From the NCBI RefSeq assembly GCF_028356935.1, contig NZ_CP102798.1:1674001-1738000 (forward strand): DNA of 64,000 bases, given 5' to 3'. The translations under genes and the position numbers were made by a program. This DNA comes from Lysinibacillus sp. OF-1. Its GTDB lineage: Bacteria; Bacillota; Bacilli; Bacillales_A; Planococcaceae. The notes below the pieces were generated by a model. That model did not search any database. It saw only the letters and a program-made list of their open reading frames with translations, and was not told the origin of the DNA. Position 1 is the stretch's first letter, and every line of letters starts with the position of its first letter. This document shows, piece by piece, positions 36,732 through 45,216 of the stretch.

Positions 36732-36923
36732 ATGGATAAAGTGACGGTTATGAGGGATATTGACGAACTGCATGATACGTATTGTGCGGATTGCTTGGTG
36801 ATTAAGCAATTACGTAAAGAACGTGGTAAACCAGGAGCTCACCGTTTCTGTATTGAGGCGTGTTCAGTTGGAGAAAAGTTACAGTTTTTGGGAGAAGAGC
36901 TTTTGAAAGTGTATAGTAAATAA
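36732..36923 (+). CDS. Small zinc-finger protein (DUF2602, YpeQ-like)
   Basis: A 63-aa protein with CADC and, further on, CIEAC, likely four Cys ligands for one zinc ion. The ATG is preceded by GGAGCGGGGG. It is divergent from the RNase HI-like gene, the same pairing as ypdQ/ypeQ in B. subtilis. Its role is unknown; the family is confined to Bacillales as far as I know. Confidence 0.8.
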   Translation: MDKVTVMRDIDELHDTYCADCLVIKQLRKERGKPGAHRFCIEACSVGEKLQFLGEELLKVYSK

Positions 36924-36940
36924 AATACGAACCTCATGAG

Positions 36941-36987
36941 AAAAAGCTACATTGATTAGCAATCCGCTGGTCAATGTAGCTTCTTTC
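36941..36987. terminator. Bidirectional terminator
   Basis: AAGCTACATTGA and TCAATGTAGCTT pair with a loop of about 15 nt between convergent genes. Confidence 0.82.
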
Positions 36988-36997
36988 ATTATTACTT

Positions 36998-37981
36998 TTA
37001 TTTTGTTTCAGCATAACTGCTTAGGTCTTGATAATATTTTGTCAGAGACGAAGCAGAAATATCAAAAGTTGCAGCAATTTCCTTTACGGTCATGGATAGG
37101 GACTCGAATAGCTCTTTTTCCTGACCATAACGAATCGCACCAGCTGCAATAGCCGCTTCTTTGCGAGCAGTCGGTTGTCCTTCGATTAAATAGTCCTCTA
37201 AAAGTTCAAGCATCGGAGCTGATTCACGCTCATTTTGCTCTAAGAAATCTTTTACTTGTGTCAGGACATTGCTTTCGAAGTTTGAAAACTCCTCACCTTT
37301 ATAGCCATTCGATACTAATAGTTCCCAGAATGTTAGATGCTCTTCTTTTAAGAATGAGCTTACCTTCTTCTCGGATGCCTCATAGTTTTTCTTAAATTCT
37401 TCAAATACTTTTGCATGATCCTCAGGGAAGAAAATTAGGGTAGACACAGCTAAATAATGTGTCGATTTCTTCGTTCCATCTGGTAAGATAAAGGCAAATA
37501 CATGCATACCTTCAGGAATCGGTTTATTATTTTCACGACGAATAGAAAGCTCTTCATTCGTAAGTAAATGATTAGCCTTGAAATATTTTTCCTCAACAAC
37601 AGACACCGTACCAATAAATAAAGCCGGCTGAGACCAGTCTTCAAGTACCTTGACAGTAGATGGTCTTACTGCCTTTTTCTTCGTTTTCTTTAAATAACTT
37701 TTCCAAATAGATGGTTCTTGATGGAAGAAAAAGTCGTCTAAAGCGATTGCTTCAATGAGCTCACGCTGTAGCACACTCTCTAATTTAGGCTGCCATGTGC
37801 CGACATGCTCAATATATGCACGAACATCTTTACGTTCGGGATATTCTAAGTAAAAAGTTTGTAGCACACGCTCTAATTCTTCGATTTGTACTGTTTCCAC
37901 TGTTACTTGCTGTTTGCCTTCACAACATTTTTTATATTTTTTGCCGCTACCGCATGGGCATGGATCATTACGTTTTACCAT
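36998..37981 (-). CDS. SEC-C motif protein
   Basis: A 327-aa protein whose N-terminus is a SEC-C zinc motif: Cys8, Cys10, Cys19 and Cys20 in DPCPCGSGKKYKKCC. The remaining ~300 residues are helical, and the final part (MTVKEIAATFDISASSLTKYYQDL) looks like a helix-turn-helix, so the protein may bind nucleic acid. SEC-C is best known at the end of SecA but occurs in many unrelated proteins. The role here is unknown. It is monocistronic. Confidence 0.82.
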   Translation of the reverse strand: MVKRNDPCPCGSGKKYKKCCEGKQQVTVETVQIEELERVLQTFYLEYPERKDVRAYIEHVGTWQPKLESVLQRELIEAIALDDFFFHQEPSIWKSYLKKTKKKAVRPSTVKVLEDWSQPALFIGTVSVVEEKYFKANHLLTNEELSIRRENNKPIPEGMHVFAFILPDGTKKSTHYLAVSTLIFFPEDHAKVFEEFKKNYEASEKKVSSFLKEEHLTFWELLVSNGYKGEEFSNFESNVLTQVKDFLEQNERESAPMLELLEDYLIEGQPTARKEAAIAAGAIRYGQEKELFESLSMTVKEIAATFDISASSLTKYYQDLSSYAETK

Positions 37982-38155
37982 AATTAGAACACTTCCTTTA
38001 ATAATTGTTAATCGTATATTGCTAAATAATTTGCGTACTCTTAATAATAACGGTACTTTTGTATGAAGAAAAATGATTGTCTATTTTGAAATATCTAAAA
38101 AATGTAGAGGGACGCCCTGATTCTATTATATGTACGTATTTTTCCACTTAGAACT

Positions 38156-38202
38156 AAAAAAAGAAAACGATCTGCACCTTTAGCATGCAGGACCGTTTTC
38201 TT
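38156..38202 (-). terminator. Terminator of pepF
   Basis: AAGAAAACG and CGTTTTCTT outer arms, CTGCA/TGCAG inner arms, T-run on the minus strand. Confidence 0.82.
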
Positions 38203-38208
38203 GCTAGA

Positions 38209-40023
38209 TTATTGCTGAACCGCTTCAATTTCCAAAGTTATGCGTTCAAGCTCATCAATCAAATGACCGATATAGGCAATCGTATCACGAAGCGGTTGGT
38301 CTGTTGTAATATCGACACCAGCCATTTGTGCTAACTCTACTGGTGATTTTGTGCCACCAGCCTGTAAGACAGCTAACCATTCTTCAACAGCTGTGTCACC
38401 CTCTTTTAAAATACGTTGAGACACTTGTGTAGAGATAGTTAACCCAGCACTATATGTGTATGGGTAAAGACCCATATAATAGTGAGGTTGACGCATCCAT
38501 GTAAGTTCTGCACCTTCAGAAATGTCGACTGTATCACCCCAGAAATCTTCTAGCACAGAGCGTTTTAATTGATTTAAAATTGTTGCATTAACAGCTTCAC
38601 CAGCATCAATTAATTCATACACTTTACGTTGATAGGCTGCTTCTAGTAAATGAGTGACAAAGTTATGATAATACGTTTTCGACACAATATTTGAAATCAC
38701 CCAACGTTTAAACCGTAAATCATCGTTATGTGTTAGTAAATAATTCGCTAACAGCATTTCATTCATTGTTGATGGTGCTTCAATAAAGTATAGAGAAGGT
38801 CGGCTATTAAGATAAGATTGATGTTCATGCGTATTCGCAAAATGCCCTGCATGACCAAGCTCATGAATAAGAGTAAAGACTTCATTCATGCGTTCGTTCC
38901 ATGACATTAAAATATAAGGATGGCTACCATACGGACTTGAGCAAAATGCCCCTGTAGATTTTCCTTTGTTTGGTGCATAGTCAATCCAACGTTCATTGAA
39001 GGCTCTATCCATTAAATGATTATAGTCTTCCCCCATAACAGCTAATGCTTTTTCAACATATTCTTTCGCCTCAGCCATCGATAATTTTGGATCATAATCA
39101 GAATCAAGCGCTATTTTTAAATCTGCAAATGTCATTTTATCGATATCGTTCGCTTTTTGAATTAAAGCTGCATAACGACGCATATGTGGGGCAAGCTCTG
39201 TCGTAATTAAATCAATTTGACGATTATAGAGCGAACGATCGACGTCCTGATCAAAGAGTAAATAATCAATGACCGAGTTAAAGCCTCGTAGGTCTGCCAT
39301 TGTTTTTTCCTGCTGAATATGCGTGTTATACACTTGTGCTGTTGTATGCTGGTAATCGCGTAGCTTGCTTGAAAAGGCTTTAAAGGCAGCGCGGCGTATT
39401 TCTGTATTCGCTTCAAACTCCCAGTCATTTTCGTAAAGGACGAAGCTAAGTGGATGCTTTTCACCATTGGCTTCAAATTGACCAAAGTTCATGTCTACTA
39501 ATTTCGTCGTATTGTATATTTCATATGGTGCATCGAATGTAGCACTAAATGCGGCCAATGCTTTTTCGACTTCAGGATGTAGCTGGTGAGGCTTTTGCTT
39601 TAACAGTTCCTCTAGATAACGTTTGTAAAGAGGGCTTGATGCTGCCGCTTCTTGTAAAATAGCTTCATCCAACGCTAGTAACTCACTGCGCACGAAGGAG
39701 AGAGCGCTGCTTACCTTTCCAATAGCTGTAGCAAATTTTGCAGCCCGCATTTGCGCTCCATCATTTGTACGATCTGTTTCAAGGTTTAAGCTGGCATACG
39801 TGCCAATCGGAACAAACCTTTTTTGTAGCTCTTCAAAGGCAGATAGCACGTCAATAACTTTTTGTGCATCTGTAATCGTTCCTTGGTATTGCTGCTCGAA
39901 GCTAAGTGCGTCTTCCACCAATTGTGCTAAAGTAGGTTCAAAATCAGCATCATGGCTCAATAAATCTGTTAAATCCCAAGTTTCTTCTACTGCTACATCT
40001 TTTCGTAATGGTAAAACTTCCAT
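38209..40023 (-). CDS. pepF: Oligoendopeptidase F (M3 family)
   Basis: A 604-aa zinc metallopeptidase. The zinc motif is FTLIHELGHAGHF (HExxH), with the downstream glutamate ligand in FIEAPSTMNEMLLANYLL. The family features GAFCSSPYGSHPYILMSW and MRQPHYYMGLYPYTYSAGL are present. It cleaves short peptides in the cytoplasm. The length fits the family (about 600 aa). The start ATG follows AAGGGGTG. It is monocistronic. Confidence 0.94.
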   Translation of the reverse strand: MEVLPLRKDVAVEETWDLTDLLSHDADFEPTLAQLVEDALSFEQQYQGTITDAQKVIDVLSAFEELQKRFVPIGTYASLNLETDRTNDGAQMRAAKFATAIGKVSSALSFVRSELLALDEAILQEAAASSPLYKRYLEELLKQKPHQLHPEVEKALAAFSATFDAPYEIYNTTKLVDMNFGQFEANGEKHPLSFVLYENDWEFEANTEIRRAAFKAFSSKLRDYQHTTAQVYNTHIQQEKTMADLRGFNSVIDYLLFDQDVDRSLYNRQIDLITTELAPHMRRYAALIQKANDIDKMTFADLKIALDSDYDPKLSMAEAKEYVEKALAVMGEDYNHLMDRAFNERWIDYAPNKGKSTGAFCSSPYGSHPYILMSWNERMNEVFTLIHELGHAGHFANTHEHQSYLNSRPSLYFIEAPSTMNEMLLANYLLTHNDDLRFKRWVISNIVSKTYYHNFVTHLLEAAYQRKVYELIDAGEAVNATILNQLKRSVLEDFWGDTVDISEGAELTWMRQPHYYMGLYPYTYSAGLTISTQVSQRILKEGDTAVEEWLAVLQAGGTKSPVELAQMAGVDITTDQPLRDTIAYIGHLIDELERITLEIEAVQQ

Positions 40024-40139
40024 TCATAGACACCCCTTTACATGTAAGTGATTTCATTATAACGAAACTATTTCGGAAAGTGAAATAATTTCATAGAATA
40101 GTTGCAATATTCTTAATGTAGATCGTTTGTCGAAGACAT

Positions 40140-40164
40140 GTTTGAAATATTGTCGGGCGGGAAC
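40140..40164 (+). promoter_or_regulatory. Sigma-B-like promoter of dps
   Basis: GTTTGA at 40140-40145, a 13-bp spacer, and GGGAAC at 40159-40164 (consensus GTTTAA-N12-15-GGGTAT). It lies 75 bp before the Dps start. B. subtilis dps is sigma-B dependent. Confidence 0.55.
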
Positions 40165-40239
40165 AATAGATGTATAGCCGACATCATTTGTTACACATAT
40201 TAAAGGCTAGAACAAGACATATTGGAGGAGAAAGTGATT

Positions 40240-40680
40240 ATGACACAAAACTTAAACAAACAATTAAATAAGCTAGTGGCTACATGGTCTGTACTTTATA
40301 CAAAGCTGCACAATTATCATTGGTATGTGACAGGACACTCATTCTTTACACTGCATGCAAAATTTGAAGAGTTGTATAATGAAACAACCTTGAATTTAGA
40401 TGAAATTGCGGAGCGTATTCTTTCAAAGGATGGCAAGCCAGTCGCAACATTAAAAGAACATCTAGAGCTTTCCTATGTAGAGGAGGCGGCAGGAAATGAG
40501 ACGACAGAGGAAATGGTCGCTACGATAATTTCGGATTTCCAAAAGCTCATGAAAGCATTAAATGCCACAATGGAGCTAGCAGCAGAAGAAGGGGACGATC
40601 GTACAGAGGATCTACTTAACGCCATGTACCAATCTCTTGAAAAGCATACATGGATGTTAAAAGCCTTTCTTGACAAGTAA
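40240..40680 (+). CDS. dps: Dps-family ferritin-like DNA-protection protein
   Basis: A 146-aa four-helix protein forming dodecamers that oxidise and store iron. The ferroxidase-region residues are seen in LHNYHWYVTGHSFFTLHAKFEELYNETTLNLDEIAERI. The ATG at 40240 gives the standard N-terminus; GGAGGA lies 10 bases upstream. A GTG at 40234 is also possible. A sigma-B-like promoter precedes it and a terminator follows, matching a monocistronic general-stress gene. Confidence 0.92.
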   Translation: MTQNLNKQLNKLVATWSVLYTKLHNYHWYVTGHSFFTLHAKFEELYNETTLNLDEIAERILSKDGKPVATLKEHLELSYVEEAAGNETTEEMVATIISDFQKLMKALNATMELAAEEGDDRTEDLLNAMYQSLEKHTWMLKAFLDK

Positions 40681-40691
40681 AAACGACAGTT

Positions 40692-40734
40692 ACAGCATGT
40701 TGGAGATATTAAGTACTCTGGCATGCTTTTTTTC
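40692..40734 (+). terminator. Terminator of dps
   Basis: AGCATG and CATGCT flank a loop, followed by seven Ts; the short stem makes it moderate. Confidence 0.65.
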
Positions 40735-40809
40735 TGCAATTAATGCTTGATGTCAAAGCCATAACATGTATTAAGGGTTCATAACAATTATGACAGTTTG
40801 GTAAAAAGC

Positions 40810-40834
40810 GTTTGCTTGTGTACAGCAAGGGTAA
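40810..40834 (+). promoter_or_regulatory. Sigma-B-like promoter of the YflT-type gene
   Basis: GTTTGC at 40810-40815, a 13-bp spacer, and GGGTAA at 40829-40834, 38 bp before the start codon. Confidence 0.65.
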
Positions 40835-40871
40835 TTATCTAGTAAGCCATATAAATTAGGAGGAATTGAAC

Positions 40872-41309
40872 ATGATGAATGAACAAAACCCACAAATTGA
40901 GGTGGCCCATACGAGGGATGAAATGCTTCACATTTTAGAAAGTATGCGGTTAGAAGGTTATCAACAAGATGATATTCATATTATTGCGAAAGATTCCGAA
41001 CAGTTTGAGGATGTAAAATGGGATGCTGATGTCCAAACACATGAGGCTGGTAATTGGGTGGACCAATTTAAGTCTTGGTTTACAGGTGACTCGGCTGTGA
41101 CAGAGGGCTTAAAACGATTTAATCTATCAGAGGGACAAATCGCTTATTATGCACATCTTGTGGAGCAAGGTAGTATCGTCTTATATGCGGAACGTGAGGA
41201 TGATGTAGATCCGCTACAAGCACATTCTGAGACAGTTGCCGAGCAAGAGGCACGTTTAAAACAGCAAGAGCGTATGATAGAGGCAGAGCAATATAGAAGG
41301 TTTTTATAA
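40872..41309 (+). CDS. General stress protein, YflT (GSP17M) domain
   Basis: A 145-aa protein with the heat-induced stress protein YflT domain: VAHTRDEMLHILESMRLEGYQQDDIHIIAKD, then a charged middle and GLKRFNLSEGQIAYYAHLVEQGSIVLYAE. The ATG at 40872 follows AGGAGGA at 7 bases. A good sigma-B-like promoter lies directly upstream. The exact function of this family is unknown; members are strongly induced by heat, salt or ethanol in Bacillus. The C-terminal ~25 residues are glutamine- and glutamate-rich. Confidence 0.87.
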   Translation: MMNEQNPQIEVAHTRDEMLHILESMRLEGYQQDDIHIIAKDSEQFEDVKWDADVQTHEAGNWVDQFKSWFTGDSAVTEGLKRFNLSEGQIAYYAHLVEQGSIVLYAEREDDVDPLQAHSETVAEQEARLKQQERMIEAEQYRRFL

Positions 41310-41350
41310 TGATCAAACCAGTGAGATATGGCTCTGGCTTGCTGGTTAAA

Positions 41351-41395
41351 ATATAGACAAAGTCGTTTTATTCGACTTTGTCTATTATTTTATTT
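41351..41395. terminator. Bidirectional terminator
   Basis: ATAGACAAAGTCG and CGACTTTGTCTAT form a perfect stem between convergent genes. Confidence 0.9.
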
Positions 41396-41409
41396 AATAT
41401 TGTTGTCCT

Positions 41410-41778
41410 TTAAATCCCATATCTATATTTAGCAATGTTATCCTTCGCATTTAAAATCGAAAGTATCGGGTCACTTGTAGGCTTTTCAAATGGCTGCTTA
41501 AACAGGTTATGAGGCATAGTATGTAAATGGCTAGCTTCTTTATTGTCATGGCTTTGTTTAGTTTCCATCAGGAGTACTCTTTGTCCATTTGGTTTAACAA
41601 GATATTGACGCACATAGCCATTTTCGTGTCTGACTTCAATTTTCGATTTGTTCTTTTTGGCGTCTTCCTCTTCACTGCCATCCACATATTTAAGTAAATC
41701 CAATAGGTTTTCTGTTTTAATAGGTTGATTGACCTTAGCTGGTAAATAGTATGATGTATTTCGGGGTTGAATTTGCAT
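41410..41778 (-). CDS. Hypothetical protein, unrecognised
   Basis: A 122-aa soluble protein, basic and polar. It contains IEVRHENGYVRQYLVKPNGQ, which could form a beta-hairpin, followed by a disordered-looking tail. There is no signal peptide or membrane segment. A good GGAGGAGAG lies upstream of the ATG, so it is likely expressed. I do not recognise the family. It is isolated between two terminators. Confidence 0.65.
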   Translation of the reverse strand: MQIQPRNTSYYLPAKVNQPIKTENLLDLLKYVDGSEEEDAKKNKSKIEVRHENGYVRQYLVKPNGQRVLLMETKQSHDNKEASHLHTMPHNLFKQPFEKPTSDPILSILNAKDNIAKYRYGI

Positions 41779-41870
41779 AGATGACTCTCCTCCAATTAGT
41801 TTCTGTAAAAAATAGACTGTATAGTAAACTATTTTACATGTAGTGATGCTATAAATTCAATACATAGTAG

Positions 41871-41910
41871 AAAAGGAAGCTTGAGATATAACTCTCAGCT
41901 TCCTTTTTCA
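41871..41910. terminator. Terminator of DMT transporter gene
   Basis: GGAAGCTTGAG and CTCAGCTTCC pair, with T-rich tracts on both strands. Confidence 0.82.
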
Positions 41911-41940
41911 TTCGTAAATGAAGTGACATGACACACTATT

Positions 41941-42840
41941 TTATTGTATGACTTTTTCCTGTGCTTCTTTTTTAATAAAACGTAACGCATGGAAGTGCTC
42001 TAATTGAGCCACTAAATTACCGATAAGGATAAAGCTACCGCCAATCACTAATTTCACTGTTAAACTTTCACCAATAAACATCATGGCAAACATGGCTGCA
42101 AAAATTGGTTCTAATGAAAAAATAAGTCCTGTATGTGTAGCAGAAGTATACTGTTGTGCAACAGTTTGGCCAACAAAGCAAAATGCACTACAAATGATAC
42201 CGAGCCCTAAAATAGCCAGCCAGGATGACATTGAATTTGGCAATGTCGGTGTTTCAAATATAAATGTTAAGACAAGGGCATAGATACCAGCAAAGCCGAG
42301 CTGATAAATTCCGTATGAAATGGATTCAACATTTCGTGTAAATGAGCTATTTAGTAGTAAATAAATGGAATAGCATAGTGCTGCAATGGCTACTAATAAA
42401 TCCCCTTTATGGAAGGTGAATGAGCCATGTGCTGTTAAGACTGTAATACCAATCATCGTGCAAATGACCGCAAAGCTAACGGCTCTCGATGGTAATTTTT
42501 TTTCAATGAAACTGCTGAAAATCGGCACTAATACTACGGTTAGGCTTAAAATAAAGCCTGCATTTGAGGCAGAAGTAGACTGTAAACCAAATAAACTTAA
42601 CGCGAACACAATGAATAATAAAAATCCTTGAATAGCCGCATATTTTAATGTTTTACCATTTACTTTGATCATCCGTTTATAAAAAATAAGTCCTGCTACG
42701 AAAAATGCAATGATACAACGCAATGCCACCACATTATAAACTGCCAATGTTTCAAGCCCCATGACCATAAAGGTATAAGATAGTCCCCAAAACATTGTGA
42801 CAATAACCATCAATACATTTGCTTTTCCTTGGATACTCAT
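41941..42840 (-). CDS. EamA/DMT-family transporter
   Basis: A 299-aa membrane protein with ten hydrophobic segments in two EamA repeats (motif MFWGLSYTFMVMGLE near the start, and FVGQTVAQQYTSATHTGLIFSLEPIFAAMFAMMFIGE in the second half). The ATG at 42840 is favoured because TAGGTGA lies 7 bases upstream; a GTG three codons earlier is weaker. DMT proteins export amino acids or other metabolites. A LysR regulator is divergent from it, 134 bp away, and probably controls it. Confidence 0.9.
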   Translation of the reverse strand: MSIQGKANVLMVIVTMFWGLSYTFMVMGLETLAVYNVVALRCIIAFFVAGLIFYKRMIKVNGKTLKYAAIQGFLLFIVFALSLFGLQSTSASNAGFILSLTVVLVPIFSSFIEKKLPSRAVSFAVICTMIGITVLTAHGSFTFHKGDLLVAIAALCYSIYLLLNSSFTRNVESISYGIYQLGFAGIYALVLTFIFETPTLPNSMSSWLAILGLGIICSAFCFVGQTVAQQYTSATHTGLIFSLEPIFAAMFAMMFIGESLTVKLVIGGSFILIGNLVAQLEHFHALRFIKKEAQEKVIQ

Positions 42841-42974
42841 TATGTTCACCTACCATCTGTGTACTAAAACAGTTTTTATACTAAAATTTACTATATATCT
42901 TGTATTGTGATTAGTAAAACGAATGTTTATAATGAATAGGATTAAAAAAATTCATGTATATAGAGGGATGACGG

Positions 42975-43853
42975 ATGAGCTTAGTTAAATATGAGATTTT
43001 AACAAAGGTGGCAGAGGTAGCAAGCTTTACAAAAGCAGCGGATGCACTAGGACTAACGCAGTCTGCTGTGAGCCATGCCGTGTCTAGTTTAGAAAAAGAA
43101 TTTGGCTTTGCTCTCATTCATCGAAGTCGTGCAGGTGTAACACTGACGAGTGAGGGGCAGACCATGCTAAGGGCGATGCGTCAGGTTCTGGATGCCCAGG
43201 AATTATTGCAGCAGGAAGCGGCCCATATACTGGGTGTAACACGCGGGAAAGTTCGAATTGGCGTTATTTCAAGTATTTCCTCGAATTGGATGCCAGAAAT
43301 TGTTCGTATTATGGATCATCAATTTCCAGGGATACAAGTAGAGTTACGAGAGGGAGATTATTACGAAATTGAACAATGGCTGCTAAGTGGGGAAGTCGAG
43401 GTAGGATTCTTGAATGGTCAAAAATCAGAGCAATATCAATTTATGGAATTACAACAAGACCCTTTATTATGTATTGTTTCGGATAAAAGCCCTTTATTTC
43501 ATAAGACAGAAATTGATATTGTTGACCTAGAAGATATGCCTTTTATCATGACTTCCTATAAAGGGACAAATGATGTAAAGGTACTGTTGGAGCAATATCA
43601 TGTAAAGCCCCATATTCGCTTTGAGCTTTCTGAGGAGGTAGGGATTCTTTCAATGATTTCCCATCATTTAGGCATTAGTATTTTGCCTCAATTGGTCATT
43701 CAACATTTACCATCAACGTTAAAAGCAATCCCGCTAAAGCAAGGAGGCTACCGTACCATTGGAATTGCGATGAAGCACCATGCTTCCCCTGTTACTAAGA
43801 AATTTGCGGAAATATTAAGTGCTTGGTTAAAAGAGCAAAATAGTACGCTATGA
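42975..43853 (+). CDS. LysR family transcriptional regulator
   Basis: A 292-aa regulator. The N-terminal helix-turn-helix reads VAEVASFTKAADALGLTQSAVSHAVSSLEKEFGFALIHRS, followed by the LysR substrate-binding fold (RIGVISSISSNWMPEIV). It is divergent from the DMT transporter, the normal arrangement for a LysR protein and its target. The intergenic DNA contains TTTACTA and TAGTAAA repeats spaced about 18 bp apart, possible contact sites. The effector is unknown. Confidence 0.92.
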   Translation: MSLVKYEILTKVAEVASFTKAADALGLTQSAVSHAVSSLEKEFGFALIHRSRAGVTLTSEGQTMLRAMRQVLDAQELLQQEAAHILGVTRGKVRIGVISSISSNWMPEIVRIMDHQFPGIQVELREGDYYEIEQWLLSGEVEVGFLNGQKSEQYQFMELQQDPLLCIVSDKSPLFHKTEIDIVDLEDMPFIMTSYKGTNDVKVLLEQYHVKPHIRFELSEEVGILSMISHHLGISILPQLVIQHLPSTLKAIPLKQGGYRTIGIAMKHHASPVTKKFAEILSAWLKEQNSTL

Positions 43854-43927
43854 TTGTGGCTATTGAAGCACATCCTTACATTACGTTAAAATAGTATTTG
43901 TATATATTGTAGAAAATAGGTGAGTGT

Positions 43928-44602
43928 ATGGGGACATTACAAGGCAAAACCGTACTCATTACAAGTGGGGGAACACTTGAAAAATGGGATCGTGTACGAG
44001 GGCACACGAATTTATCAAAAGGGACAATGGGCTGTTATTTAGCAGAGGCCGCATTGGCTAAGGGTGCGAATGTAATATATATGCATGGCTACTTTGCACA
44101 GCTTCCAGCAAATCACGACAAAATGACATTGGTAAAATTTGAAGGTATTGAGGATTTAGGAGAAAAGGTACGTCATGCGGTTCAGCTACAACAAGTCGAT
44201 ATTGTTATTATGGCTGCTGCTGGCTCCGATTGGGTTATTGACAAGGTTTATGATCAATCCGGTAATTTAATGGAGGAAGCGGGGAAAATGCCTTCTGACG
44301 AACCACCTATTATCCATTTTAAAAAGGCACCAAAAGTATTAGGGCAAATCAAGGGCTGGCAACCGAATGTAACGCTAGTGGGCTTTAAGCTAGAAGCTAC
44401 AAATGATGAGGATTTTTTACTCGCTCGTGCAAGACTGCGTATGGAAGCCGCGCATGCTCAATTTATGGTTGCAAATAGCTCGCAGTCTTTATATGGCGGG
44501 GATGAGCCTCATTGGATCGTGCCTGCTGAGGGACAATCAATTAAGGTGATGGGCAAGCAACAGACAGCACAAACTTTAATGGAATGTTTGCATAGGGAAT
44601 AA
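43928..44602 (+). CDS. Stand-alone CoaB-like protein (phosphopantothenate-cysteine ligase domain)
   Basis: A 224-aa protein with only the CoaB domain: VLITSGGTLEKWDRVRGHTNLSKGTMGCYLAEAA matches the CoaB start TAGGT.E.iDpVR.itN.SsGkMG. The later KKAPKVLGQIKG, TLVGFKLEA and MVANSS fit the family. It lacks the CoaC flavoprotein part present in the usual bifunctional CoaBC. Most Bacillales encode a bifunctional CoaBC, so this may be a second, functionally different copy. Its catalysis is unproven. The ATG is behind AGGTGAG. Confidence 0.82.
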   Translation: MGTLQGKTVLITSGGTLEKWDRVRGHTNLSKGTMGCYLAEAALAKGANVIYMHGYFAQLPANHDKMTLVKFEGIEDLGEKVRHAVQLQQVDIVIMAAAGSDWVIDKVYDQSGNLMEEAGKMPSDEPPIIHFKKAPKVLGQIKGWQPNVTLVGFKLEATNDEDFLLARARLRMEAAHAQFMVANSSQSLYGGDEPHWIVPAEGQSIKVMGKQQTAQTLMECLHRE

Positions 44603-44610
44603 CGTGATGA

Positions 44611-44647
44611 ACTGTGGAGAAGGTCATACTTCTACACAGTTTTTTTC
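44611..44647 (+). terminator. Terminator of CoaB-like gene
   Basis: ACTGTGGAGAAG and CTTCTACACAGT form an imperfect stem, followed by a T-run. Confidence 0.82.
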
Positions 44648-44811
44648 TTTGCCATTGTGGTTAGATAGACTGACATAGCATACAATACGATAGGATTATG
44701 AGTGAATTGTAACAGAGAGGATGCTATTACAAAGTATTCAGCTAGGTTTTCTAATATTTTATATTGACATTCGGATAACAGAATTATAGAATTATTTTCA
44801 AGAAACGCAGT

Positions 44812-44945
44812 ACTCTTATCAAGAGAGGTGGAGGGACTTGGCCCCATGAAGCCTCGGCAACCGAGAAGATAGGTGCCAAATCCAACAGATGGTGTCTGAG
44901 AGATAGGAGGGGCTATCAATCGGTTTGATGCGTTGGCCTCTTTTG
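44812..44945 (+). ncRNA. SAM-I (S-box) riboswitch with terminator platform
   Basis: The S-box core is clear: CTCTTATCAAGAGAGGTGGA, then GGGACTTGGCCC, ATGAAGCCTCGGCAACC, a GGTGCCAAATCC segment, and the P1 closing strand GAGAGATAGG at 44899-44907. An expression-platform hairpin follows (GAGGGGC ... GGCCTC then TTTT, about 44906-44944). High SAM should stabilise the core and allow this terminator to form, switching off the downstream gene. The only gene before the next terminator is a 51-aa YezD-like ORF. Confidence 0.93.
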
Positions 44946-44978
44946 TACAACTAGGAGAATAAAGAGGGGGTGTATCGT

Positions 44979-45134
44979 ATGGCTCAATCGGCAAAGGTAG
45001 ATGATAAAAAATTAGAGGCAATTGCTAAGGCAATTCAAAATCTTGAATTTGGTGAAGTGAATATTACGATTCAAGATGGTGTGATTGTGCAAATTAATAG
45101 GCTTGAAAAGCAGAGATTTCCACAGAAGAAATAA
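44979..45134 (+). CDS. YezD-like small protein (DUF2292)
   Basis: A 51-aa soluble protein starting at ATG 44979 behind AAAGAGGGGG. It reads MAQSAKVDDKK, then AIAKAIQNLEFGEVNITIQDG and VIVQINRLEK, matching the DUF2292 pattern of B. subtilis YezD. DUF2292 genes are often found beside sulfur-assimilation genes, and the SAM riboswitch here gives direct evidence of sulfur/methionine control. Molecular function is unknown. No metabolic gene follows, and the transcript is ended by a strong terminator. Confidence 0.85.
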   Translation: MAQSAKVDDKKLEAIAKAIQNLEFGEVNITIQDGVIVQINRLEKQRFPQKK

Positions 45135-45162
45135 TGCTCATTTCAGTTGAACGATGTGAAAA

Positions 45163-45208
45163 GGCCACTAATAAGCATGGTTTCCATTGCTTACAAGTGG
45201 CTCTTTTT
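45163..45208. terminator. Bidirectional terminator
   Basis: GCCACT-TAAGCA and TGCTTA-AGTGGC pair around an inner GG/CC, followed by CTTTTTT. Confidence 0.88.
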
Positions 45209-45216
45209 TATGGAAA

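Noticed and set aside
42841..42974. LysR T-N11-A operator
   Set aside because: Several TTTACTA/TAGTAAA repeats exist, but no single T-N11-A dyad stands out; mentioned only in the LysR entry.
44632..45021. 129-codon minus-strand frame across the SAM riboswitch
   Set aside because: It is a shadow of the structured RNA and of the YezD-type gene.
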